Shown piece after piece: positions 8,161-21,900 of a stretch of DNA of 64,000 nucleotides. The position numbers and the translations under genes were made by a program. The notes beneath the pieces are model-generated. The model made no database searches, had not been told where the DNA came from, and saw only the letters and a list, made by a program, of their open reading frames with translations. The first letter of the stretch is position 1. Each line of letters opens with the position of its first letter. The stretch comes from Burhinus oedicnemus (taxonomy: Eukaryota; Chordata; Aves; Charadriiformes; Burhinidae), in the NCBI GenBank assembly GCA_008921705.1, contig VFFE01007564.1, forward strand, positions 62,001-126,000. Reading direction: 5' to 3'.

Positions 8161-11100
8161 CCCAATATCTTGATTAGGACCTGAGGCTGCTTCTATTATA
8201 ATAAAAAAATAATATAAACCTCATTATATTGAGATGATGAAACCAGAGCACTCTTACAAGAAGAGAGTAAACGTTGGCTCAGCAGCAGGCAACGGGCTGA
8301 GCAGGGGCACTATAATAAAACAAATGAAAGCAACGTTCTGCAGAAATACTCTGCATCCAAAGACATAGATTTAAGAGTTACAGAGGAATTAGACATCTTT
8401 GCTAAGAGCAGCCATTGTCCCGATTTTCCTGGGGTTTAAGCCTACTTTTTGTTGCTGTTTGTAACTAGCATTCTTAGAAAAATGGTGTTTGCTCATGATA
8501 GAGAAGTGCCTGCAGCTTTACTTTTATCTCAGAAATTTTTGTGTGGTTTTACCAAAGGTTGAATTCAATATTATTAGAGAACTCTTGCTGAAAGTGCAAA
8601 ACACAGGGTCAGCGGAGCAATAACTTCTTCGCTGAGAGAGCATTTCATGTCTCAACAATTACTAATGTTGTACATATTAATTACCATGAGCAGCAATCCA
8701 TGAAGAAATTACATCCGCATAGCAGTTGTGCTTGTGCTGGAGGTCTGCTGCCGCCGTTCCTGGAGAGGTCAGTGCTCCGGGCTGGCGGGGAGTGACAGAC
8801 CACACGCGCACCCGACAGACAGATGCCTAGGAAACTGTAAAACTGCCCAGCCTCGTCTCCCCATCCCACACCTGCACCGGAGCCGATAGGAGGGGCTGGC
8901 ACTCACCCTAGCAAGCTCCAGCAACAAATTCCTGCTTTGCAGACACTGACACCGCTTCCCACTGAAACCAGCCTTAAACCAGCATCAGACCAACGCTGAA
9001 TATGCTTTGCTTTGTTTTGTAGTTTGGTCATCATTGTTTTTCTTTCTGCATCGTGAGTTTCCCTTTTTTCACAGACAAAGTTTCAATACAAATTAAAACA
9101 GAGGTATATCCTTGGATTCTGGATTTTTTTGAAAGGAAGATGCTGCAGAGTATCGTTAGATCCATGGCAAATCTAGATTAAGCAAAATGGCAGCTCATTA
9201 GCCTTCACGGACAGGCATTTAAAGTACTTAAGAGGGGACATAGAGCGCTGCCCTTTACATTTACTTTGGCACTAATATCAGATTAAAAAGGGAAAGGTTA
9301 TTAAGTAAAGGTAATTGTCTGTTTTGTAGAGGGAATCTTTCTGAGGCACAGCCTGAGGCACTTAACTTTAAGAAGGTTAATTGTCTCATGGTGGAAGTCA
9401 AGCTATTACTGTTATTATGGACAGTTAGGAAAAATTCAGCCTGACATCCAAAGTCCAATAACGAGCCTCAAAAAACGGAGCTGATTGGCTGATAGCCACA
9501 GGTCTATAATTAGAAAAATTGACATTAGGAAAATAAAGACGAGCCAGTGGTGAGCCCTATCTGTGCAGATGTGGTACAGCAGCTGCAGCCGGAGAGCAGC
9601 GTGGTGCTGCTCCGACAGCCAGCCGGCAACTGAGTTTAGGAAAAGCCCTTGAGTTGGGTGAGTGGGGGGTGGCCACGGGAGAGGCTTCTGGGAGGGACAC
9701 GGCACTGTCCCCAAGAGAGACCAGGGCTGTTAGTGCTTATTCTCATATGTGACAAAACCAGGCACTGGCCCCAAGAGCTGCAGAGGTCTAACTGGGAGTT
9801 TGCGGTTGCAGCTGACTGGGGAAAAACCTCTGACTCTCATTTCCACCCGGTCAAAGAAGTTGACATTTTGTCCAAAGTGCCCAGAAAATGGTTAAGGGTT
9901 TTAATCCTCCTGGCTCTGCTCACACCCGTCCTTCACCCCCTGTTCAGGCCCCCTCAGTGCCTCTATGTTCCCATTTCCCAACTGTTTTAAGAGAAACAGC
10001 AGGAGAAAGAAGCTCAACCATGCCTGGATTTAACTCTGGAAACATCCTGAGAGGCAAGTCAAGGCTTCTTCTGCGCTTCTCTTCGGCACAGGTGGGGAAG
10101 ACTGAATACTTAGACGTACAAAAATACCAAAATGTTCATGCATGTGATTCCAGCTCAGACTTACAAAGCTGCTGTCAGAAAGCTCAGCAGGAAGACTGCT
10201 GCAAATATCCTCAAGAATAAAGTTTCCCTCCATTTGCAAATATTTGATTTTGGTGGGGAGGCTTGAATAACTGAAACTCCATCTCCCGGACAGCAAAGTG
10301 CTGGCTCAGCAGCTTTCTGCCCCCTCTCCCTGGAGAGCCCATCACATCCAGCCCCAAAGGAGAGGTTCAATTTCCATCTCTCAGCATTTCCATTCGATTT
10401 TTACCCCCAGGCTGGGGATTCCTCCTCAGGTGCAGGAAAGCCTTTTCCTCTGTGAGTCCATCTCTCTGTGCGTCCATCTCTCTGTGCCACTCCCAACTCT
10501 TGCCTTACTTGGCCTTTAGCTTTCTGGGCTTAGGTGGGCAGGAGATGAGGGTTTTTCACCACCGCGGTTACCATGTGCTGGTACCAGGGAGGAACAGCTG
10601 TGACCTATGCAGCGCTGGCAAAGAGCTCCGGGATGTTTTATGCCGTAAATCCCTCGCCTGTTCCGGAAGAAGGCAACTATTTCTTCTGTGTTTGCATCAA
10701 TATTTAAACACCTCAGCACATCCTGCTGACAGCTTAATGGTAAAAGTCAGCTCGGACATTTTCCTACCACAAGCTGATTTTCATCCTCTGAAGCCCCCAA
10801 CAAACTGTGTCTTTGCTGATGCTGCTGGGAGGAGGAGCTGTCACCAACCACCCTGCACAGGTAGGAGCAACAAGGGACGAAAATGCAAAGGGCTCGTTCG
10901 CAAAATCTGTGATACAGCCCAGAAATAGGACCTAGAGCTACACTGCAACCTGACGGTCCCGGGGCAGCCTTCCCTGTCAAAGGGTGCTGCAGCCCTGAAA
11001 CCAGTGCGTGCGGGATCAGAAGCAGCCCTGGGGCTTTTCATGGCAACCACACAGAAAAGAGCAGAGAGACAGGCTAAAGGAAAAAAATAAACCAGAGTCA

Positions 11101-13639
11101 CGTGGGTTAGACAGGACAAGCAGCAAGGTAGGGACTGATTTAGGAGCGAGCCTCCTGCTCCTCACTCAAGCACTGCAGCGTGCTGCCAGGAGTCTGGCCC
11201 CCAGGACCCTGGCTTTTGAGCTGTCTGCAGACGACTGGCTAAGGACAAGAGGAAGGTGGATGGATGTGCTTTGGTGACACAGCTTGATTCATGCAGAGAG
11301 ACAGGGCAGGCCAGGTCAGCGGGATGGCTGCACTTGTGAACAAAGTCCTGGAGTCCAGACTGCAGAAAGTGTCTGGGACCTGAAACCGTGCATTTCCCAG
11401 GAAAGCATTGCGGGTGGAAACGAAGAACAGGGGGGGAAGGAGGAGCAGAGGCCACCATGGGGTTGTAGTCTAAGCAAGTTTTGTGGGGAAAGGGCTGTTC
11501 TTTTGTCCTGTGCTCCTCCAAAGCCTAACCTGAAGTTGGCCTCTGAGCTATGCACTTCAGCTGTGGGATGGCTGACCGCAGCAAGGAGAGGTGCTGCACC
11601 TGCCAGGGCTGGCGGCGGGGCACTTGCAAAGCCACCACTTGGCAATAGTAACAGGAAAAAAAACTGTAGAGGACCTTGGGAAAGGCTCTCTTCTGGAGCA
11701 GAATGAACTCTTAGAAGGTCATTCCTGGTTTACTTGTTCGTTACTTAAGACTTTTTTTTGTTGAGTTTGGCCCTGTGCTGGTGAGAAATCTCTCACACTA
11801 TCTTCATTGCAGTGCCGCCGAGACGAATATCAGAACCAAACCTCTGCAATTATATGTTCTTGTTTTGTACTTGCTAAGACATGGGTAAATCAAAAAAAGC
11901 TTCAGGATAGCTACTGATTGCAGCATTTATTGACTAGAAGAGCACAGCCTCATACAATATTAGTTTGTAAGTTGAATCAGAGTCTTATTATACCTTTGGC
12001 CTTAGTGCGGGTACTACAGGAGGGTCCCCAGTGGTGGATGGGGCCAGGTGAGTGCTGTGGTGATCTGCAGTGTTATCTTAGCTCAAGCTTGAGATGGTAT
12101 TTAGTACTTAATGGAGCTGAGTCTCATTTTACGTATTTTCCCCATACTTTTTGTAAGGATAATTAAGCCACTTGAAAAGAAGAGCATAGCATCAAGGCAA
12201 GATCCTCCTGCATGTGAGGTCCAATAGTAAATATTTCTCACTGTATAGACCGTGCTGATTCATAGCACTGGAGGGTCTGCCTCAGCAATTCTACCTGGAG
12301 AAGTCAGCACAATTCCCAGTTCAGTCCCTGAAAAGTACCTTTCATTTGTCACCAACATAGGAGAACATCATTTTATTGGTGGAAAACAACGAGGCATGAG
12401 TTGATGCAGTCTGGGGCCCTGCAACTTACCGTGCCACCAAGGAATGAAGGCCAGTGCATGGGATGAGGTGATCGCTGCAGCCTCTCTTGCCCATGTAACC
12501 TGGGATGATGAAAGCAAGGTCTCTGGACTTGCAGTCTATCTCCACATCCAATAGACCATGCTACACTTCCCATTGCTCCTTCTCAGCTGATCAATCCTCT
12601 CCCTGCCCCTGCAACTGCTCTTTCAAGTCTGCTTCCCCCAGTGCCTACAGCTGCACAGCCAGGACCTCCATCTCAGCTCAGGACGATAAGGACAAGATCA
12701 AGCCATGAGTGGTAGGTAGCATTTCCCTTGCAGCCTATTTCTGCTGCCAAGGAGAGAGAAAAGATGGGCCCATGAGCCATGGAAGTTGGCAGAGTCCCCG
12801 TGAGGCCATTCTGTGCTGGCCAGCCTTGACGATGTGCTGTAGAACAAGAACTGGCCAGGACCCACAAGACAAACTTGCAGCCGATTGCGGGAGAGCTTCA
12901 GAAAGGTTAAAACGCTCTCCCCATTTCACTTTGACATCTCTGCAGCCCCTTCCTCCAGCCAGAGGTCCACTTAATAATTAATTGGAGAAATATCCCCCTT
13001 ACCAAATAGCAACCAGAACATTTAGATCCTCCTGAGAAAAGCTACGTCTGTATTTCTGTCATGACTGGCAGCAGGAGATATGAGGCATTTACAGAAGGAG
13101 GGTGGAGTGCGGTCACCGCTGAATCAGACTATCGACCTATTCTTGCCAACCACTTCAGGGCTTGGTGCAGGGAACTTTTCATCCCCTCAGCATCTGCTCA
13201 CCACTGAGCTGTGCTAGTAACAAGGTGCAGGTTACACAGTGGTTGTATGGAGGCATGAGGAAGCAGTCCTTTCCTGGAGGGCCAGGACAGAGAAAGACCA
13301 AGGGAAGAGGTGAGAGGCTCAAGCAGAAGTGGATCCCAGGTCATAGCTCCACTGCTGTATCATGCTGCTGCCTTTTGTCCCAGCAGAGAGGATAGGATCA
13401 GAACACCAAAGTTCATGAGATTTAGCTCAAAGAGAATCAACAAATTTACCTGCCAGATCATTCCCTTCCCAGGAAAACTACCCAAAGGAGCCTCTTTCCT
13501 CTCCCTTAGCCCTTTCACATGCCGTACAGCTAGACAGTTCTGGCACTGCTTGTGGTGCCTGCTCTGTTTCTGTGCTGCTTTGAAGCTGTATGTGCTTACA
13601 GCTGTGCATGTAACCACACCCAGACACGTACATGAGGAG
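8161..13639. other. Non-coding DNA, no gene recognised
   Basis: About 5.5 kb without a supportable exon or repeat apart from the short duplication at 10456. An inverted CCAAT box (CTGATTGGCTGAT) lies at 9481-9493 near an ATAATTAG core. The open frames at 9649-9990, 10452-10928 and 11284-11706 overlap frames on the other strand and show no domain. Confidence 0.6.
10456..10487. repeat. 16-bp tandem duplication
   Basis: Two perfect adjacent copies of GTCCATCTCTCTGTGC (10456-10471 and 10472-10487). A recent local duplication by slippage. Confidence 0.9.
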
Positions 13640-13760
13640 GCAACATGGTCCAGTGAATAGGACCTCACACTGGATATATAGGGAAATGAGGTTTATACTC
13701 CTCTGTGTCATACGTAATGGCTTGCTCAAGTCTCAGATGTTCACTGTATCTCCCAGATAG
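13640..13760 (+). mobile_element. Decayed MIR-type SINE, plus strand
   Basis: The order of blocks resembles the tRNA-derived MIR family: a 'tggtccagtgaatagg' head corresponding to the tRNA-like part, a 'cctctgtgtcat' middle, and a 'cttgctcaagtc' block corresponding to the MIR core. It is highly diverged, consistent with insertion in an early amniote ancestor. Boundaries are approximate. Confidence 0.5.
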
Positions 13761-16664
13761 TAATTTTCACTGCCAGCATAATGTGAACAAGAAGAATTCC
13801 TTACAGAATGATCTGAGATCCTCTGATCGAGAGCATTAAGTGTTATTGTCATATAGTCAACTGAAGTCGAGGCAATAGCTGTATGATTAGTTATATTTAT
13901 GGCTCAGTCCTTATCATCACTCATTCCACGTGTGCTCTTCTCACCAATCCATATTTACTGCTTGGAACATTTTAGGCCCTTATACAGCCTCATAAATCCT
14001 ACCCAATTTTAATTCAAGATGGGCAACGCTATGTCCTAAGCTAGTAGCTAAGCTAAGATCTAGCAAAGTTAACTACAAGACCTTGCATCTGATGGAGAAC
14101 ATATAATTCACGCGCTACTGAATATTTATGTGCTGTGAAAAGGTATGATATTCAGTAAAAAAAGTAAAAAGCCGGAACTAAAGCTATGTGGAAGTTTGTA
14201 TGCATAGTTTATAGCTTTTTAATTGACTACTTTATCAGCAAGTTAGAATAATTCAAAATACCCCAGTTCAGGTGCTAGGAATTGCCTTTCACAATTTGTT
14301 TCAGACTTTGTACTCAACCAGGCCAGATAACAATGACTTTCAATGTTATTTTAAAACTATTGTGGATAGATATTCCTAACGTCCTTTTTCCTTTTACAGG
14401 TGTTGGGCTCAGGGTAACTAAGGATCCTGAATTCACAGACAGTAGGATAAATGTATAACTAAATATTGCAGTGAAAGCTTCCAGAAACAATATTATTTTC
14501 TGGCAGTTACATAGTATTAAAAATACATTAAGGCATAGGGGAAGAGGCTATTGATACTCGCTGGAGGTGATCTCATGGGTATAATGGAGGTCACGCCAAG
14601 TCATGACAAGAAATTACAAAACAATATTCAGTCTAATTTCTCCGGTACATACTGTGCTGAACTCCCACTATTCCCCACCTGTCCTCTTGAAATGTCTTGT
14701 TTTGCCATGTCACTTGCCACCAAGTAGCCCTGAGGTCTTAAAACAGAGAGATTTTCTCTACCCAAAGGCTCAGTGGCTTTCACAGCTCTGTGGTGGGAAG
14801 CGGGGAGAGAACAGATCAGTAGGAAAACAGCTAAGCTCTGAGATCTCATTTTCCTCTAACCCTTCCAGAGGGTTGGACACACTGCCCAGAAGTCCCTGCA
14901 CATTGCTCTCCAGCAGTGCCTCCCTATTTACTCTGGAATGACATTAGACTCTTAAAAAAACCCATACTCCCTCTTTCAGGCAGCTCAGTCCTCTCTGCTT
15001 CCATGTGTGGCATATTCATGAGCCAAAAAAATGAAGCCCAGCATAGATCCCAGCCTTCCGAATGTGGACGTAGGCACCCCTGCCCTGCAGGCTGATTTCT
15101 GCTGAAGTGAGGAAGCCTTAGCTGTGCCCAGTTATCGCACGAAGAAAAGGCACTTTCCCCCAAGACTGACCAAAAGACTCTCGTGCTGTAGCAAAGAAAG
15201 GATCAGTTGATCTTTTCAAGTCAAGTGTCTTCTCATCCAGGAGGTTTTGACTGTGAGCATCTCCTGATTTAGACACACAATAAATACTTTCACCACTGTT
15301 TGTACTGTTCCTGAGTGGGGACAGCTTGATATCAACCCTCTTGTAGGTGACCCAGCGTTTCTCCATGGCTACTTAGCTCATCGGAGCGGCCTCTCCCTGA
15401 GTCTATGGACGATGCATACCAGCCCATTTCTTCTCTATGACCCAAGCCCTGTCTGCTGCACTTACCACATGCTACGATCCCACCATACTTCTAAACCTTA
15501 CCCATTTTACTAATCTTATACTGAGCTCCTGAGCAGAAGCTGCCACCTATGCCCAGCTGCAACATCATTTTGCAATGCAGAGGAACCCAGGGACTGGCCG
15601 GCATTGCTGAAAGCCATTTTTATTCAGGTCAGGTCAACTTTGTAAGTCTGTGTTTAGGATAAATGGCTCACAAGCCAACTCAGACTTGCAGAGTGTATTT
15701 TGAAAACCATCATGAACTCTATTTCAAAACAGAACATGAAGGGAGAGTATTTTTCATTTAAAAAACCCCAAACTTTGCATTGGCTGGTCTCTTATTAAGG
15801 AATTTAACATGCTTTTTGTGGCTCTGAGGTTCTGACTTCTGATAAGTAGCAACTGGGATGTTCCTGAACACATTTCAGTGCTGGATACATTTGGTTGCTT
15901 CCTTTCTTGGATGCCTTTGCTTCTTCCCTGATAACAAAAGCTTTCCATCTGAGGCATTTCATCCAATTTATCCTTTTGTCTCTTCCACCAACAAAAAGGA
16001 CAAAATAAACGTCTAAGAGAACATCATGACTGGGCTGCTGTCCCAGCCTGGCAGTCCCTAGCTCTGATGTTTCAGGCAACAAGGAGATTTTCAGGAAGTC
16101 GTTTCTAGGGGACATCCTCAACCTGTAGTCCTCACCACATGTACATTTCCTCCAGTGCTTCACAAGTGCCACTAGCACCTTCATAAAAGTAAAAGTAGTA
16201 TGATTTGGGATCAGGGCCCCTAGTTCCACAAGCTATACCAATGCACTGCTCCATGTCCTTGCACCACATCACATCCAAGGGGATTTAGAGTTATATGAGT
16301 TCACTGGTGATGCAGATGGAGGAGTAGCAGCAGCCCTGGTGGGCTCCTATGAGCTACTTTTAGGACCAGCAACAGCAAAGACCTTGATGCAGGCAGAAAA
16401 CCTGCCTAGGAATCCAAGCAAGCATTAGGGTAGCTGGAATTGAGTCCTGTTGCCAGGACTACACTGGTATTGGTACCCAACCCAGCCAGTGTGGCACCAA
16501 GTATTTTGTTGCTAAAAGCTCTGGTTACGCCACGCTGCAGAAATAACCAGCCAGCACAGATCCCTGGCCAAGGGCTGTACCACATGGACTGGATCACGGC
16601 GTGCCTGTGCATCAGCTGAAGTCAGGTCGCAGTGAGCAGATGGGCAAGGCAGAGCAGAAGAAAA
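13761..16664. other. Non-coding DNA, AT-rich in the first part
   Basis: No gene recognised. 13800-14560 is AT-rich and includes a pyrimidine tract ending in ACAG at about 14399, which resembles a splice acceptor but is not followed by a convincing exon. Short frames at 14603-14941 and 15804-16229 have no domain resemblance. Confidence 0.6.
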
Positions 16665-16815
16665 GAAATGCCTGTGTTTTACAAATAAAGGAACTGAGAC
16701 ACAGGGAAAATAGGCAGTTAGTGTATGATCCTATGGGAATGCTGACATAGAACTGGGGATCGAGCAAGTTCTCCAGAGTCCAAAGTCAGGGCCCCAGTAT
16801 CAGCCCTACACACAT
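16665..16815 (-). mobile_element. Decayed MIR-type SINE, minus strand
   Basis: The plus strand reads 'aaataaaggaactgagacacaggg', followed by sequence whose reverse complement runs in MIR order: a 'gactttggactctgg' block near the tRNA-like head, then 'gatccccagttctatgtca', then 'tgtgtctcagttcctttatttgtaaaa'. The last block is the MIR core on the minus strand. Old and diverged. Confidence 0.6.
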
Positions 16816-18107
16816 GCACACATACAAACACGCGCAGCCTCTCTGGCATCTGCCCTGTGGGAAGCAAGAAATTTAATATTTATCTCTGAAAGACTCTTTC
16901 TTGGCAAATAAAATCATGAATATGTGTACAGCACTTTTAAGAGCCTTGAACAGAAGGCTCCATCAAAGCACTGTATTAATAGTTTGTTTGTTTTTGAAAA
17001 AGGGAACAGATGGACAAAATCTTGGAAAAAGAAAGAGAGAAACAAGATGTGATTCTGTGTTGTAAAATCCCTTTCCCTCTTCCCGAAGTGACTAACACCC
17101 TCCACTTGGTGCTATTGTACAACAGAGATAAAAGGTAATGGGTTTGCTAAAGTTTTTTTGGTATGTGTAGACATCTCTTTATCAAGCAAAGCTACAGACT
17201 GCCGACCTCACTCTCCACTGTTTTAATGAAAACTTGATGTAGAGTTGCCAATTGATAAAGCCATTTCTGGCATTTTTTTTATTCCCTTATCTCCCTTGTT
17301 CTTGGGGAAGCGATGAGGCATTTTCAGGCACGGAGTGCCTTGATGCTGGATTGCAGGGGGCACCTCACGGCAGTTCTCAACAGAAAGCTCTATAAAGATA
17401 TATTTCCACTGACAGATCATTCTGCAGCACTCAAGATAGACTCAAGCTGATGTGCTTTTTCCCATGCTTCTCCAGGCCTTACTTATTTCAGAGCACCTTC
17501 GTTGTACTCCTCCCTGTGGATGTTCCCAGAAAGCAAAGCCAATTTGTCCTAGGTTCCTCACAGATTTGTTTTTAGAGCTGCAAGGAACCTGTATCACCAA
17601 ACTTGGGACGTGTCTTCACCTGCGAATTATCTTGTGAAACAACAGGGCAAGCGATGGTCACTTGAAAGCACACAAGAAGAGCAGGAACAGAGCCGAGTTT
17701 TCCTGCTTCCACGTGCCTGTGCTTGCACTGAGGCGGTCTCCACTTTATGTTGGGAGCAAGTATTCTCCTTAAGAAATAGATAAGCACTTTCAGTTCAACA
17801 GAACAGAGTAGGGTCCAACAGCAAGCAAACATCTTCACAGCTATTGAGGTAGCTTTCATTAATACCCCCATAGCTCCTAGCTCCTAACAGTTTCCAAAGC
17901 AATTTTTAAAGTCAGAAACCTGCTTCAGCCCCATCCAGCCCTTTAACAGGCAGGTGAGCTGTGCGGTAGGTACAAGATGTGCATTCGGTTCCATGGGGGA
18001 TTTTGAAACGTTACAGCACGGTATGGTTTCCAGCCAGGAAGGAATCACATTGAGATGTCCTCCAGAAAAGACAATTCCAACCAGCTGTATTTTTTTACTT
18101 ACCAAAC

Positions 18108-18133
18108 ATATATGTGTGTATTTACACATATAT
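18108..18133. repeat. AT-rich perfect inverted repeat (10-bp arms)
   Basis: ATATATGTGT at 18108-18117 and its exact reverse complement ACACATATAT at 18124-18133 flank a 6-nt loop. It could form a cruciform or RNA hairpin, but the arms are simple-sequence-like, so chance or slippage is a sufficient explanation. Confidence 0.8.
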
Positions 18134-19400
18134 TTATATGTAAGGCCATTGCAATTGAAGTTGAAAGGTTTCATTAAAAATAATGATAGCTGGATGTTCT
18201 GAGAACCTTTTCCTGTATAACAGCAAAACTGAGATGTCAGTGAATAAAAATATGACTTTTATAGCTTTTCAGTTCTTTCCAACAAAAGGCTCAGCTGCAA
18301 GTGCAAAAAGCCAGTATAACTCCCCAAAATGGAAGGCAGCAGGAGACAGATACAAATGCTCCTTTTCTAGCAAAGGGTGCCACAGAGCTCATGATGGCAG
18401 GAGTCCCGAGTCTGGGACTCCCCTTAGGCCACCAGTTTGGCACCCTCATGTCCTGCCAGGGGCTGGAGCACAGCATTGACTGGCTGACAGACAACCATCA
18501 CTCCCATCTTTCTACAAGACATGGGATTTCTAGGAATCAGCAAGTTCTTGCTGCTGACTCGAGAAATTTGATCAGATGTGGCTTGAGATGGTGCAGCTGG
18601 GTCTGAATGTTTTTGCTATTGAATATAGTAGCTGGAGCACAGAACTACACTTCCAGCTGGTGTAAGTGACCTGCCTTCACTGAGGCACGTTAATTACCTT
18701 TGCACAAGGTTTAAGCACCACATCATCATGCGCAGAATTTGCCTGGCAGTGCCCAGCTACTCCGAAGATTAAGAGGAGTGTTAGATTCAGGCACTGTTCA
18801 AGAAAACCAGAACCACAGAGGTGCTGGAACAGATGACGATCAGAACATCTGCATTTGTCTCAACGTGATGATAGCTGGTCCTGGGAAGAGGTGTGCTTTA
18901 CTGGATGTCCCATCCCTTCCAAGCCTTCCTGCCATCCCCACAGTAGCACACTGGCAAACAGCTGGTGTAAGGAGCATTCCTGATCTCCGCAGGCTCCTGT
19001 GGACATGCTGTGAAGAGCTTGGCATTGCCATTGTGAATCCTTTGGGAGAGGTAACAGCAAAAGCATAACACCACTGCTGAGGACTTGGGAAGGAACTGAA
19101 TGATTCAAACAGGGAAACACCGAAAATACAGTGGCGTGCCTCTACACTTTCAGACCTTCGTTGTTTAGAAGCACAAGGAGATGAACCGTGGTCCTTAGCT
19201 TCTTCCTGTCCCTCTGCTGTGAAAAGCATTGCGGTCAGGGATAAAAGTCCCTTTTTAATGCAAGAGACGGTTCCCTCTGATCCGGCCAAGGAGCCATCCT
19301 GGGAAAACAGACGTTTCTGCTCCGGCGGCTGTGACAAGCGGTGCGGAGGGTGAGGTATTCAGCACCAGCGGGAAGGGGAAAGCACAGCCTGGAAGTGGCC

Positions 19401-19438
19401 ACCGGGAAGCCGCCTTTCCACCGGGAAGCTGCCTTTCC
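19401..19438. repeat. 19-bp tandem duplication
   Basis: Two copies of a 19-bp unit beginning ACCGGGAAG differ at one base (C/T in the middle), followed by the start of a third diverged copy. Lies in a small CpG-enriched patch. Confidence 0.9.
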
Positions 19439-21799
19439 ACCAGGGAGGTCTGAGGCAGAGACCCCGTCATCATCTCTCAGGAGTACAAACAGGGACAGAA
19501 GGGAAACTCAGGTTGCTGGAAGCAAACACATCCTAGGGGTTTATCTTAAGACTACTTCAGGTTGTTGGATTTTGGGTTGACTTTGTAGTCTCAGTAGTTC
19601 TGCTGGGAACTGTTCTCCGGCTGTTTTTCTGGAGCAGCGCTGCTGAGGCCAGGACAGAGCAGGAATGCTGCCTTGACCCCGTGCTGTGTTTTAACACGCA
19701 GAAGCAATGTTTATACAGAATACAGCTCAAACTGCATGTGTGAAAGGAGGCAAGGTGCAAGTCAACAGCAGATCTTCTGCCACGGCAATGGAGCAAGAAA
19801 ACATCCGAGTGGGTTGCATGCATGGCAAGGATGGGATGAGTGTTTCATGTACAGCTACTTACAGATCCACTTCTGTCCATACCAGAATCAAAGACTTATT
19901 ATAACAAAGAGCTTTATAAAACAGAGATGCCATGCCTGCTCTAGAGTGCTCGTGCTCTACGTACAGGTCTCCAGAGATACTCCGCTGTGAGGCCAATTTT
20001 GCTGTGCAGGCTGGAGTAAGTCACCCATCATCTGTGTCAGCAAAGTGGGGATTGCTGTACTCTGAGATCCTTGGATGAAGATCATCACTCAATACCAAAT
20101 TCTTTGCAGTCCCATTTCACCATCTGATTTCTACAGCAGCCAGTGCTCTATATAGAAATGTCATTCGCTTCATCTCACAAATCCACTGATGAGCTGTTAC
20201 AGGCCCAGATGTCAAGCTTTACAGCAAGAAAAAAAAGAATTAAGGTATTTGTCATAGTTTTGTATTTTGTTTAATATAAAAATAAAATAGGCATTTCTCT
20301 GTTAGAAATGCAAAGAGAACACTGAGCTAGTGGGTCGATCTTCTCCAAATAGATTAAAAAGACTATCTATACCAGCAGAGAAGAAATGTTTTGGTTCTTC
20401 TAATTGGCAGTAGGAAGGAGGGATGGGGAGAGCTCGGGTGCTGGCATGTCTGGAGGAAAGGATGGACACAGCACTGTCAGTCCTAGCCTCAGAAAAATCA
20501 TGGGTTAAGGCACTAAAAGAATTTAAAATAAAGGAAAATACAAACACTTTGCCCTGGCTGGTGTTGTAATCTCACCTGTGTGCTTTCCCTCAGCCACAAT
20601 AAGCATTAGAAAAGGAGCTTTAATAAAGAGATTTACCCCCTATATTCCAGGGGCAGTGTCCCTACAGGAGCCAAAAGAGGGATGATAAAATAGCAGAGCT
20701 GTGTGTGCTGGGAGATAATCTTACTTCACTTGCTCTAGCAACTGCCAAGGGACAAGAAAAGCCACCATTAATTATGATCATATTTTTTGAAAACTTCTTG
20801 CTTTGCGAGTTCACTGTTAGTAATGGAATCAAGGTTTTTTATTTTTAGAGTATCGCTTTTGTGTTGATGTTGCCCAGTCCCAAACACGTGAAATCACCTC
20901 TATAACAGAGGATGTAGCAGGGTGTGTGCTGGGGGTTCTCTGGCATAGCTCCAGCCCATCCTCCCCAGGTGTCATGCCAAATCTCTGAGCACACATTTTC
21001 ATTTTCCCTGCACAGTCCAAGCATATGCAAAGGGGTGGGAAACAACCTCCTGCTTCTTCTACAACTGAGCGCAGTGATATAAAAACCTCATTCTCTCTCC
21101 TTTTATGGTGCCCATAAAGCTCCAAATGTTGCTCTTAAATGGAGTCCCCCTCATGCATATAATTGAGTGATTTCTCAGCCACCTGCATTATGATATTACT
21201 GGGCCAAATGTTGCCTGTTTCCTATGTTAAAGCACTCTTCACTGAGTTTTCAGCTGCTGCTATGCATGAATTTTCCAGAACCAGAGCAAGCACAGACAGC
21301 AAGCAGTGTAGGACAAATAATATTTCCAGTTAACCTCATTAACTTCCATTGTGCATCTAGTAGACAAGAATACAAGATTCAGATTGACATCACTTGCTGC
21401 TTTCTTAACAACCCGGAAAATCCTGTGCACTCTCCTTTTCTGAGAACCTACATACAGAAATAAGAAACCCAACAGATCCAGAGTTAATTCATTAGCACCA
21501 CGCTTGAGTGAATTCAACAGCTCCCTGACAGTGATGCGTAGGAAGGCTGGCTTCCTCTTGCTCCTGCCAGGCTGGATTTGCTGATGTCTAATAATGCAGC
21601 TGGGCTCATTTTGCAACCTTAGCTGTACTAGGATTTCCCCTTCCTTCAGAAGACATGTTGCAAATCCAGGTAGAAAGTAAAAGTGTCCTTTACTTCATTG
21701 TTGTGTTATTTTATTTCATTTATACACATTTTCACTGATCACTTACTAAAATATCACGAGCATCACTGTCCAGCTTTCAAAGATGTTAGGAAGACAGAA

Positions 21800-21900
21800 G
21801 AAAACCATAACAGCTTCTGTTCTGCAAATGGGGAAACTGAGGCACCGAATGGTCATGAGACATCCCAACACTCGCACAAATCACCAGGGGCAGCTTAAGT
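21800..21900 (-). mobile_element. Decayed MIR-type SINE core, minus strand
   Basis: 'ctgcaaatggggaaactgaggcacc' is a close match to the most conserved MIR core block in reverse orientation. It is followed by a diverged block in the position of the MIR tRNA-like side. A short, ancient fragment. Confidence 0.6.

Larger units (their letters stand above)
16816..21799. other. Non-coding DNA, no gene recognised
   Basis: It contains the AT-rich inverted repeat at 18108-18133 and the 19-bp duplication at 19401-19438, which sits in a modestly CpG-enriched patch (19270-19450). The frames at 18739-19068 and 18840-19337 are open on opposite strands over the same DNA, which argues against coding. Confidence 0.6.

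Noticed and set aside
17354..17366. Second CTCF-like core (GCAGGGGGCAC)
   Set aside because: Only the central G-rich half matches. The rest of the motif is absent.
19359..19378. REST/NRSF-like left half site (TTCAGCACC)
   Set aside because: The right half of the motif does not match at the required spacing.
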